DNA of 64,000 bases from NCBI GenBank assembly GCA_001051155.2, contig JYIP02000004.1, forward strand, positions 1,117,576 through 1,181,575, given 5' to 3'. A program made the position numbers and the translations under genes. Under the pieces are notes generated by a model that saw only the letters and a list, made by a program, of their open reading frames with translations, had not been told where the DNA came from and did no database searches. This DNA is from Chrysoporthe austroafricana. Its lineage: Eukaryota > Ascomycota > Sordariomycetes > Diaporthales > Cryphonectriaceae. Within the stretch, counting starts at the first letter, position 1. Every line of letters begins with the position of its first letter. Positions 55,576 through 64,000 of this stretch are shown here, piece by piece.

Positions 55576-55634
55576 TGTGGCTGGCCAGGGGTGCCGGAAA
55601 GGGGGGGGTGCCGGAAAGTACCCCCTGCGACTTA
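55576..55634 (-). repeat. Right terminal inverted repeat of the transposon
   Basis: Exact reverse complement of the left repeat, ending in GCGACTTA before host sequence. Confidence 0.93.
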
Positions 55635-55981
55635 ATAGGAAAGGTTTTGCGCCAAAGCCGCATGCACCTGACACATTTAAATCTGGACCAACAACACTCG
55701 CCCAAGAACCATTTATCACTTTCTACTTCCGAATTTAATGAGCATAATAAGCCCGTCGGCGATATGGTTTCTGTGATAATAGCTACAAATACGTGTAGGA
55801 TTAGAAAACTATAACTACATCCCTGGCATAGAGACTGCGACTGCGACGCTGTGGGTCGGTTATCAAATTAGACGGCCAGATATCAGATTAGATTGTTACT
55901 TGTACATCCAAAGGTAAAGAGACAGCTCCCGGTGTGTGAGTTTTTCATTTGAATACGAGCCCGTCAGGGCACTAGGACAGG
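55635..55981. other. Intergenic, nothing recognised
   Basis: Host flank between the transposon and S10 copy 3. No feature seen. Confidence 0.4.
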
Positions 55982-57840
55982 TCAGGCATGTGTCTCCCCA
56001 CTGAGCCACATCCGAACGACCGAGGCCACAGCCTCCTTCTGATCTCCGGGACACATGTGCCCAGCATCTGCCACCCCAACAGCTTGTAGCGCCCCAAAGG
56101 CTTTAACCTGGCCGCCACGGTGTCTGACTCCTTCCGAGTCCGTGTAGAACCAGTCTCTGCGTGGCTTCAAGCGGTATTGGATGTTCTGATGCCAGGCCAT
56201 ATCATCGAACTCTCGCCACATGCTGGTGGATGGTCTAGCAGATTAGTAACGCCAACCGCGGCCACAACGATGGAACTTGCCAAGCCAGAAAGGACGGGCG
56301 AGAGAACGAGGGCTGAGAAAAAGGTCAAGAAGCCATTAAGGGAGAGATCTTGTGGTCACACTTACATTACTACATCATAGTCACCATTCAAGACGAGAAC
56401 TTTCTGCGCATCATCCAAGAGGTAGGTAATATCGTCTGCGGTGGACAGCATAATCTCGGGCCTCTCCCAAAATTTGACCGTCATGTCGAAATTGATAGAT
56501 CGGTAGGGAAAATGTTTTTGAAATCCTAACAAACTTTGAATATCCGGTCTGTTCAGATAATCGCCCACGTGGTAAGTAGGCGGCGGAACACAGATCGGAG
56601 GGTCATCGCAGCTAATATTGACTGTGGTAGCGGGGGGGGATAAGCCGTCAGCACAATCGGTATGAATGCAATCGAAACATCGTCGATGGACTCGAAGAAG
56701 GCTCCTTACAATTGTAGGGGCTACGCCTCTGGGCATCAACCTCGGATTGAAAATAGCGGGCGAGGTTTTCCCTGCCGAACAACATTGATGCTTTACAGAT
56801 AAAAGAGTCTCTGGTCAGCTGGCAATGCCGGAGCAACCTTTCGGCTTCCGGCATTGCAGCAGCCATAGCATCGCAAACAGTACTATTGAACTGGAGGACT
56901 TGTTGGCTCTTGGTACAGAAGAGCTCGTAATGACCAAGAGATGCATAGGAAACGTCAATGAGAGCATTGACGAGTATAATGCCCTTAACCTGCACAGGAA
57001 GCGCCTCGACGAGGCCAGCATGCTGATTCCGAACAATGTCAGCAGTATAACGCGGAACATAGCGCCCACCAAAGGACTCGCCAGCAATATAGAGGCCCTG
57101 CTTAAAGTACCCGGGGTATCGGCCCAAGAACTTGTCTAAGAATCTGTGAAAGTCGCGGCTCCATTCTGTTAGGGTTGCGGGTATTGAATCATCATCTTCG
57201 GCAGTAGAGAATCCAACACCAGCAGGCTGGCTGGGAAACGAGTCAGCGAGTTCAAAGATGATGGATTGTGTAGGACAAGGAGTGTATACATACTCGATAA
57301 ATAAGGGATTCGCAAAGTTGGCCCAGCTGTGAACGTTCTCGACGGTCTCTCCGGTCTTCGTGAACTGGCATGGGCCAATCTCGTCAAACATGCCCGCCAG
57401 AGAGCTCGCACCAGGTCCACTGATGGTTTTATCGTCAGCACTCACGAATATATCCATTCTTCTTACGCCTCTCTTTTCTTTATGAGGAATTCTTAGGGTG
57501 TTCTAACCCGTTCATCCAGATAATCGTTGGACTCTCCTCTGCCACCTGCCGACTTTCGACGAACCCTACAGCATGTGTCTGTTAACAGGGCGGGTTAGCA
57601 AAGACTCGCGACAGGACTCGACTAACAGAAGAAAAGCGACCGGTTCGGCTTGACGGGAATCGAGCCGGTAAAGTGGATGGTGTTGGCCTTGCATGTTCTA
57701 TCGTCTTGGATGATCGTGTGCCATTCATGGCTGAGGTAGGACTGAAGAGCAGGAGCAGACAAGCCGGCGGGGCTTGCAGGTCGGCCTAAAACAAGAGCAA
57801 CAAGACCCAATATGGTGGCGAACCCAGAAAGCCGCGTCAT
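55982..57840 (-). CDS. S10 serine carboxypeptidase copy 3, intact
   Basis: A secreted S10 carboxypeptidase, apparently functional. Exons on the minus strand are 57840-57627, 57565-57508, 57419-57294, 57230-56710, 56621-56366 and 56234-55982; phases match at all five junctions, giving 475 aa. It has a signal peptide (MTRLSGFATILGLVALVLG), SLFFW joined to FVESRQ, oxyanion loop NGGPGASS, FIDQPAGVGFS, nucleophile GESFGGRYVP, Asp in LNGDYDVVI and His in VADAGHMCPGDQ. The usual Cys of the GGPGCSS loop is Ala here. The intron after RRSPYN is shared with copy 2, marking them as close paralogues. It has more introns than the other copies. The gene is divergent from the Zn2Cys6 regulator, with about 0.55 kb between starts. 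It would act outside the cell or in the vacuole at acidic pH. Confidence 0.9.
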
Positions 57841-58400
57841 GTTTCGAATGGTGCTTGGGTGCGGCAAGGTCTCAAAATTGAGGTTTGATCCGTGAGATCG
57901 CCGTCGCAAGCTGAGCTTTCAGAAAAGAGAGAGAGAGAGAGAGAGAGAGCATTTGAGAGCCTGCGCCCTAGGTGAGGCTGGATACATATCACGGCTGCAC
58001 GGCACGCCCCTGCTTGACCTGCGTGCCTGATGCAAGCGAGCGAGCCTTAAAGCACAGACAGACGGGTCACATGACGGATAAAGAAACAGATAAGATAAGC
58101 AGGGACAAGTACCAAGTCCTCGCAGCCTCCACAGATAAGATTTCGTTCTTACGGATAAGGCAGACTGGAGTCGGTACCCGAAGGCCTTCTTCCATGCCGG
58201 TATCTTGAAGATAATTGTTGACCTTATGAGTGCTCGTACCGAGCTGATGTGGAAATCAGCGTGGTCGCGGTTGACTGCATCAGAACTGAAGGCGACATTG
58301 CTTTCTTTCGAGGCGAAGGCGCGGCGATCCATGGTCTGCACTGAAGCAGGCTAGCCTTGCCAGGTTGCGAAGGCTGTTGCAGTGTCGCGCGACCGGGCCT
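57841..58400. other. Shared promoter of S10 copy 3 and the Zn2Cys6 regulator
   Basis: A divergent promoter region with a (GA)n microsatellite at about 57928-57948, just upstream of the S10 start. Confidence 0.45.
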
Positions 58401-60680
58401 ATGATGGTGACTTCGCCTCCCAGCAGACGCATCATAAGGCGCACCCAAACAGGATGCTTGACCTGTCGGAGGCGGCGGATCAAGGTGAGCCCCACAACAG
58501 ACAACCTTCTTGCTTTCGCCATTCTCGTCGTACGACGTGAACTAATCGTACAGTATGAAAAAAAGTGCGACGAAGGTAAACCAGCTTGTGGCAACTGCAC
58601 GCGCTTGAACCTAGAGTGTGCGGGGTATACCACCAAGCCGCTCGTCTTTCGAGACGATACGGCCGTCGTCAGCCTGCGCGCGCAAGCCATCGAGGCTCAC
58701 AAATGGAGCGTCATCCGTTCTCAGGACATGAGGCGGCAGCGGGCGACCGAGCGCCGACGGCAGAGCCAGGCCGTGCCCGGCTCCTCTTCCAACGCTTCCG
58801 CCGACTCGATTGAGACTCCTGGCGAATACTCCTACTCAGACCAGACTTCTAGAGCTGACGGGAGCAGCCCTCGAAACCGGGGCTCCTCGGCGGCGACACA
58901 GGCGCCGAGCACGAGCGATGAGGCGTCACTCCCACCATACGGCCCCGCCAGCACCCAGGGCGACAACCCCCTCTCCCCTGTCTCATCTGTGCACGGGAGG
59001 TGGCCTCATACCCAAGACTCTTGCCAGGGCGCCGAGGACCACTTGTCCTTCCTAGCCGAGGCGGCCCTCACCTCTCACCGACACACCGAGTTACTGGACG
59101 GTGAGGCCGCCTTGGTGGGCTCTCCCGCTCCGCGCCAGCTCCCACACCGAACCGAAATACAATCGTCATGTGGCGGTTCGTACACACCGACCACTGCAGA
59201 TGTGGTCTTTCACGACTTTCTCGCCACCACCAAGCAGACCAGCTCCAGCCCCAGCAGCTCTCAATTGCCTCCGGACCTTCTTGCCAGGGACGCACGGCTC
59301 GCGAATGCCGCTGACTGTCTTCTTAGCCAGCGGTTTCCTCGCAGTCTACCGGACATTTTTCGAGAGATTTGGGAGGGCATAGGATATGCCAGTAGCCCCC
59401 TTCGGTACGCACTCCTGTCGCTCGCCACGGCGGAGGAGCAAGGTCCGCACGGCTCCAAGGAACAGCGGAGAAAGTGTATTGAATTCTACACCATGGCACT
59501 TCAGTCCATGGCCCAGGCCCTGCCGGCCTCGCCGCACGTGACCCAGGCCGCCGTCACCCTCGCTACCGTCTCCCTGTTTCTACATATCGAGACCAAGATC
59601 GGAAGTTTTCTCGGCGGTATCACCCATTTCAGGCAGACCGATCGGCTTGTCCAACAGTCTGTCCACCAGCTCGTCTCCTGGGGGACAGGCCGCCGCCTCA
59701 TCTGTGCCTGGCTATCCATAAAATCTTGGTATTCAGCGCAATGTGTTTCCTGGACCCCCTTCGCCGACCCACTACCTGCTCAACTTCGCCTGCCGCTCTA
59801 TCAGGTGCTTCGCGAATCCCAAGACAATAGCTGTTTCTTATTTCCGCTGCTCTGCGAGTGTCACAACGTCGAGGCTCGCGTCATGCTCGGGCGGCTAGTC
59901 GGATGTAGCGGTAGTTGGCCGTTGTATAACAAGTGGTGCGCACAGCTCGAGACCCTCGGACAACACCCCCCAAAGGAAGGCCTGTATGGGGGTGGTTCGG
60001 AAGAAAGCCACCTGGCCCGGCTGGACAGCATCCGCGACGAGCTTGATGGCTGGCACGACCATCTGTCTCTCGACGACCTCCCCATCTATGGAACAACGGC
60101 TCGAAGTAAGCAAAGCCTCCGTCTCAGACCGCCTTGCCTGCGCTTTGAACCCCTGCGCTTCCGCTCCCATCGGGCCGCCTTGAATTATATTCGATATGCT
60201 GCCGCCCAAGCGCTGTGTTGCCGGGAGAGCATCGACGCTTGCAGCGGCGGAGACCTCTCAAAGGAACCAGAGCCGGACCATTGGACCACGCTGATCCTGC
60301 AGATCATATCGGGTCTGGACGCCAGGGCCACCGCCGAAGAAACCAGCGGCGAGCTTAGTATCATTTGGATTGTACTGCGCGTTCTGGCGCTGCGGGCGCT
60401 CGATCAGAACATTCTCGCCGAGCTTGACCGTCTGGCGCCGCAGCTCCAGGAGTCTGCCTCTAGACCAGGGTCCACATGCCCACCCTGGCTGATGCGCAAA
60501 ATGTTTGACAGGCTTCAGGCAGAACGGCAACGCGGCCGCATCGTGCTCTCTCTCAGTACTGATTTTGGGCCTTCGGAGGAATGGACCTCTATCTGGGAAA
60601 ATCCATCTTGGGTACGATTCGTCTTGGTCGGCCGCGAAATCGAGACCGGGGCGGTCTTTCACAGCCTTGTTGAAGGGTAA
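58401..60680 (+). CDS. Zn(II)2Cys6 transcription factor, divergent from S10 copy 3
   Basis: A fungal zinc-cluster regulator, 736 aa. The binuclear cluster is split by a 69-bp intron: exon 1 (58401-58484) ends GCLTCRRRRIK and exon 2 (58554-60680) starts YEKKCDEGKPACGNCTRLNL, then ECAGY, giving the six Cys with normal spacing. The intron has three-fold length and an open frame, so unspliced reading is also open but would destroy the cluster spacing. A Ser/Pro-rich disordered linker (about 80-250) is followed by a helical fungal-specific regulatory domain (about 270-736), similar in layout to the Fungal_trans_2 group. The start is the first of two ATGs at 58401/58404; an upstream ATG at 58365 adds 12 residues. 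Location between two S10 genes makes it a candidate regulator of the peptidase block; this is inference. Confidence 0.9.
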   Translation: MMVTSPPSRRIIRRTQTGCLTCRRRRIKVSPTTDNLLAFAILVVRRELIVQYEKKCDEGKPACGNCTRLNLECAGYTTKPLVFRDDTAVVSLRAQAIEAHKWSVIRSQDMRRQRATERRRQSQAVPGSSSNASADSIETPGEYSYSDQTSRADGSSPRNRGSSAATQAPSTSDEASLPPYGPASTQGDNPLSPVSSVHGRWPHTQDSCQGAEDHLSFLAEAALTSHRHTELLDGEAALVGSPAPRQLPHRTEIQSSCGGSYTPTTADVVFHDFLATTKQTSSSPSSSQLPPDLLARDARLANAADCLLSQRFPRSLPDIFREIWEGIGYASSPLRYALLSLATAEEQGPHGSKEQRRKCIEFYTMALQSMAQALPASPHVTQAAVTLATVSLFLHIETKIGSFLGGITHFRQTDRLVQQSVHQLVSWGTGRRLICAWLSIKSWYSAQCVSWTPFADPLPAQLRLPLYQVLRESQDNSCFLFPLLCECHNVEARVMLGRLVGCSGSWPLYNKWCAQLETLGQHPPKEGLYGGGSEESHLARLDSIRDELDGWHDHLSLDDLPIYGTTARSKQSLRLRPPCLRFEPLRFRSHRAALNYIRYAAAQALCCRESIDACSGGDLSKEPEPDHWTTLILQIISGLDARATAEETSGELSIIWIVLRVLALRALDQNILAELDRLAPQLQESASRPGSTCPPWLMRKMFDRLQAERQRGRIVLSLSTDFGPSEEWTSIWENPSWVRFVLVGREIETGAVFHSLVEG

Positions 60681-60819
60681 ATTTGGACAACATCTCAGAC
60701 TGTATCGCTCATACACGCTACAGGGTAAATTGCTTGCTATTTAGATAACGTGCAGTGCCATATCAATACGCAAATGGTGTGGAATAGGTGTATTATTATT
60801 TTTTTTTTTTTCTATCACG

Positions 60820-62392
60820 TTACAGAATCCCGGCAATCCAGTAATTGATCAAGGCTAACGCAGCCTCTGGCTGGTCCTTGGGTACGAAGTGACCGGCCTG
60901 GTCCACCTCCATGTAACTCAACAGACTGTGACGCTTGTGCTGTCCCCACAGTGTCCGGTCGCTGCTGCAGTTGGCTGTTGAAGCACAAGGCTTGAAGACA
61001 GGGCGCGTCTCAGCAGCGCGAAAGGCTTCATGGCTGTGCCACTCGAGACTCTGCACCAGATATCTCATACCCGGCGCATGGCAGCCCCAGTCGGTGTTGC
61101 CGACATAGATTAACACGCGAATCCCTTGGTCCAGGAGCATTGTCACCCACTGGTGTAACGGGTAGCCGATCTCGCCATGGTTCCAGTAGTCCATGTTGAC
61201 CTGCGGGCTGGACGGCTGTAGGTGGATACCCTCGTCGATACCCAGCTCCTCGCGCGTCGCGGTACTGTTCAGCCAGTCAAGCAAAGGTTTCGGCGGTTCC
61301 TCGCAGAGACCCGGGTCCGCTGTGCAATTGATCCGGAGGTCATATTGATTCAGGCCCGTCCCATCGAGAAGTCGCCATCCGACGGGGATGCAAAATTCGT
61401 CCGAGATGCTGCATACGGTGTGGTTGTACCCGCTGGCCTGACATGCCATCTGCAGCTTCTCGCACCGGGGGCCGGCTGCCGAGATGGCGGCACACTGTGA
61501 CGCGTTGAGGAAGGCATGGGGGCCGGTACAACCCATTTCGTAGAAGCCGTGCCGCTGTACCCTCTGGTTCATGAGACCGTTGCCGACCATGATTCCCTTC
61601 AGGTTGATGGCGCTGGCCTTGCGTTTCGAGGTTGCAGCCGTGACCTTCATGAGCGGATCCGTCTTCATTCTCTGGATCTTGCTGCCGATAGCCGGCACCC
61701 AGCTGCCCCCGTAGCTTTCACCAGCGACGTAGAAGTCACGGGCAGCCCAGTCCGGCCACGCTTCAAAAAGCCTCTCCAGGAATGCGTATAGATCTTCCGT
61801 GGCCTCATGGAGGGACTGGACCCGACGAGGACCATGCGAGAAGCCCACGGAGATGGGCTGGTCTACAAAAATAACGGTCGCATTCGAGTTCCACGCATAT
61901 TCATTGAACTCAACCTTGGACGTGCCGTAGTCATACACGCAAGGCCCCAACTCCGTCAAGGGACCGAACGTGACACTTGATGATCCCGGGCCCCTGTTTG
62001 CGTTAACCTACAAAGCCTCACAACAGCAGACCTCGTCACCATCATCACATACCCTGTAAGCCAAAGAATAACCGGGTCGTTCGCAGGATTGCTTCGACTT
62101 TCAAACGCCCAGAAGAACATGTGACTATTATCTAAGAAGAAAAGAGGACTGTTAACTGGGTAGTTCTTGCTGGTACGCTATAACTCCGGGTATGCTCACC
62201 CCAGTCCACAAAGCCAGAGATGCCAGGCTCTCCAGCGCATAAATCCGGGCTTGTTGCTTTCGTGCGAACCTGGAAGTCATGTCCTTCATACACATCCCAA
62301 GGCTACTATATTCCGAGGCCGAACGAGTGTCTAGGAAGGAGGGAGGTAGCGCACACGGCGGCCAGCCACAGGCTGTTGACATCGTCCAGCAT
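60820..62392 (-). pseudogene. S10 serine carboxypeptidase copy 4, probable TAG-TAG near the N-terminus
   Basis: A fourth S10 carboxypeptidase. Exons on the minus strand are 62392-62200, 62131-62053 and 61993-60820 (482 codons, phases consistent). It has a signal-like start (MLDDVNSLWLAAVCATSLL), LCAGEPGISGFVDW joined to [15 protein letters not shown], oxyanion loop TGGPGSSS, FVDQPISVGFSHGP, nucleophile GESYGGSWVP, Asp in VGNTDWGCHAPG and His in DQAGHFVPKDQPE. Two adjacent in-frame TAG codons (62308-62303, codons 29-30) sit between the signal peptide and PWDVYEGHDFQVR. A 54-bp GT..AG interval starting GTGTGCGC and ending ATAGTAG could splice them out in phase, but it would also cut away half the signal peptide. 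I therefore lean to nonsense, with moderate doubt. Confidence 0.75.
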
Positions 62393-63297
62393 TGTCGGCG
62401 AAATCAACAAGTCACTTGCTGAATAGTCCGGGTATCTGAGGACGACGGAGCGGCGACAGGAACCGTCACTTTGTATACGGTACAGTACAGTCCGTAGATA
62501 TTTCAATGGAGAGGGATGCCGCACTTGCCTATATAGGATAGACCAGGAGGATAAGATAGGAGTACCCTATTATGGGTATCTTGACAAGTAGCGGATTATG
62601 GAGGCGGGGCAGCGGCGTACAACTAAAGTGACTAGGGTACTGAGACTAATTCTAATTGGGTATCAGAGAACGAGTGGTCAAGAGAGCACCGCCCTGGCAG
62701 GGATTGGACATCTGGGTCTCATGTTGTACGTATACACATGTAGCTATCCTTGACGCCGAGCTACGTTCTTTGACTTATCTCTCTTTATCATTCGATGAAC
62801 TCTAATATAACAAGAATTTTGGGCGAGATTCCAGGGATGACAATTTCTTTGAACCCGGAATGGCTTTCAAGAGAAAAATACGGGGTAAGCATGGGTATGC
62901 CTAGCTCTTTTTTGAGTTAGCCTTGGCCAGCGGGTTCACGTAGGAATTCCTGGCTAGGGATGGCCTGACGAGCCGTGACAGCGCAACTTATCCATCCTGA
63001 GAAGAGGAAAATAAAAAGTAGAGGCAAGGCCATTCGCTTAGGGATTAGATGGATCATACCCTGCCTCTCCTTTCGTAGCCGCCCATCTTGCTTAACAGAA
63101 AGTAGCCGATTTCCGGCTCGCCGGATGTGTGCTCAGAAATTTGCCTATTACATACAGCCTCCTATATCACTTTAAAGCGGGCCCAACGTGTTTTTAAAGG
63201 TTATGTCGGTAGATTTCCAACATCCCTCGACCACGCCTTTCCAAGCATACCGTACTCATCTATTGCTTCGAGACTCAATCTGCGTTGGGGCGAGAGG
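62393..63297. other. Intergenic between divergent genes
   Basis: Promoter space of S10 copy 4 (-) and the transporter gene (+). No motif-bearing ORF seen. Confidence 0.4.
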
Positions 63298-64000
63298 ATG
63301 GATATCTACTCTTCCTCGTCATCCTTCCTCACAGGATCGATTGGCTCCTGGGCCTTGGTAGGAGCTAATGGTCTACACGCCGCCGAAGCTGGCGCCATTC
63401 CCGGAGCCCGAGCAACATGGGCTGTCCTTCTTCCGAGTTATGAGCTGATGCACTCAAAGAGCCTGACTTACGAGTGAGTAAAAGACGTCCAAATAAGCTA
63501 TGCAGCTGGCAGCAATCTGAGTCCGCTGACATCCGGTAACCTTATAGCATCATCTGTATTGTGTTTCTAAGTAGCTCCATAGGCTCCATTCTAGCGTCGA
63601 TGTTTCTTCATTTCAGCCGCAATCGGTGGTCAACTGGGCCCAGAAAGAAGCAGCAATGGTCCTTCTGCAGAGTCGTCGATCTGGTTCGTACCCGTCGTGA
63701 TGAGGCTTCCCCAGGATCAAATCTCAAAAGTACTGACAACAATAGGTTGTCCAACTGGCAATTGCGAGCCTTCAAGTATGGATGATCGCTGAGACTTTGG
63801 GGGGACCATGTCAAATCCTGGCCATTTTCTCTCTTTTCCTAGCAGTTGCACTTCTCGGTGTGGTCTCTCTCCTATTTGTGCGCTCATGTGACTATTCTAT
63901 CTTTACGGTCAATGTTCTGGCAGCCTTCGTCCTCTTAAGACGAGCCAGCTACCTCTCACTGCTGAGTGCCGGCGACTTCATCCTCTGTGCGCTATACCTC
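63298..64000 (+). CDS. Partial multi-spanning membrane protein, probable ABCC (MRP-type) transporter N-terminus
   Basis: The 5' end of a gene that runs off the window. Exons are 63298-63473, 63548-63683 and 63746 to beyond 64000; phases match and the last 255 bases are open. Introns are GTGAGT..TATAG and GTTCGT..ATAG (branch TACTGACAAC). The 189 visible residues show membrane segments in IICIVFLSSSIGSILASMFL, VVQLAIASLQVWMI, ILAIFSLFLAVALLGVVSLL and FVLLRRASYLSLLSAG. This order, with a short cytosolic RK-rich loop after the first segment, resembles the TMD0 domain of fungal ABCC transporters. No ATP-binding motif is inside the window, so the family call is tentative; another polytopic membrane protein is possible. 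Confidence 0.55.

Larger units (their letters stand above)
53654..55632 (+). mobile_element. Pogo/Fot1-type DNA transposon, chimeric and degraded
   Basis: A Tc1/mariner-superfamily element bounded by 57-bp inverted repeats and a TA target duplication. Transposase pieces of the DDE_1 (pogo) type lie in the plus strand: a first-Asp region NMDKTGIIEGQGENGLVFG (about 54166-54222), a second-Asp region LILDGHGSHTTDKFMWEC with LPSHTSYVLQPLDLGVFSSL (54566-54817), and a C-terminal part near 54987-55211. The N-terminal HTH region is largely lost in a 155-base N run (53749-53903). Three single N bases (54369, 54984, 55477) join segments; the first two have duplicated flanks differing by a few C/T changes, so several genomic copies were merged. 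In-frame stops show the copies are dead. Confidence 0.9.

Noticed and set aside
33445..62392. Reassigned TAG codon or programmed readthrough to explain the in-frame TAGs
   Set aside because: Intact genes in the same window (Asp-box gene, LURP-one-like, ThDP enzyme, OPT neighbours) use TAG, TGA and TAA as normal stops, and one TAA and one TGA are among the disruptions.
33445..64000. Secondary-metabolite gene cluster
   Set aside because: A regulator, transporter, aminotransferase and HypX-like gene are suggestive, but no PKS, NRPS, terpene synthase or recognisable RiPP precursor/DUF3328 gene is in the window; a peptide-scavenging role explains the S10, M14, M61 and OPT genes better.

Overview
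The window is nuclear DNA of a filamentous ascomycete (Pezizomycotina). The support is: many genes with short introns (about 40-75 bp, GT..AG, CTAAC-like branch sites), two Zn(II)2Cys6 regulators, a conidiation Con-6 gene, a PREG-type PHO80 cyclin, a fungal flavohemoglobin, a DUF3712-type membrane protein and a pogo/Fot1-type transposon. The genus cannot be named from the sequence alone.

Layout. 0.3-21.7 kb is ordinary gene space: an unknown protein, a membrane-anchored GH93-like Asp-box protein, flavohemoglobin, a GNAT remnant, a secreted protein of unknown function, a six-exon BCS1-like AAA ATPase, an M28 aminopeptidase, a small Cys protein, Con-6, a Zn2Cys6 regulator and a LURP-one-like protein. 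22-31.5 kb is GC-rich, full of microsatellites, and carries conserved genes (ThDP enzyme, PREG-like cyclin, Xaa-Pro aminopeptidase PEPP). 31.8-62.4 kb is an accessory block: a frameshifted DUF3712 gene, an M14 carboxypeptidase, a HypX-like protein, four S10 serine carboxypeptidases, an OPT oligopeptide transporter, an ACC-synthase-like aminotransferase, an M61 peptidase, a transposon and a second Zn2Cys6 regulator. The window closes inside the first exons of a probable ABCC-type transporter.

How the genes fit together. The 33-62 kb block reads as a protein-scavenging island: secreted exo- and metallopeptidases, a peptide importer, an aminotransferase, and a regulator divergent from one S10 gene. 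Six of its peptidase/aminotransferase genes carry in-frame stop codons while the rest of each reading frame, its splice sites and its catalytic residues remain intact. Most of these stops can be explained by a single CpA-to-TpA change, the change typical of repeat-induced point mutation (RIP). S10 copy 3, OPT, HypX-like and the regulator are intact. The island therefore looks recently and partly silenced. A transposon sits 0.2 kb upstream of the M61 gene.

Limits. Single N bases at 25870, 54369, 54984 and 55477 and a 155-base N run mark assembly joins; three of the single-N joins have duplicated flanks. Exon boundaries were set by hand from GT/AG sites, reading-frame phase and family motifs, with no transcript data.
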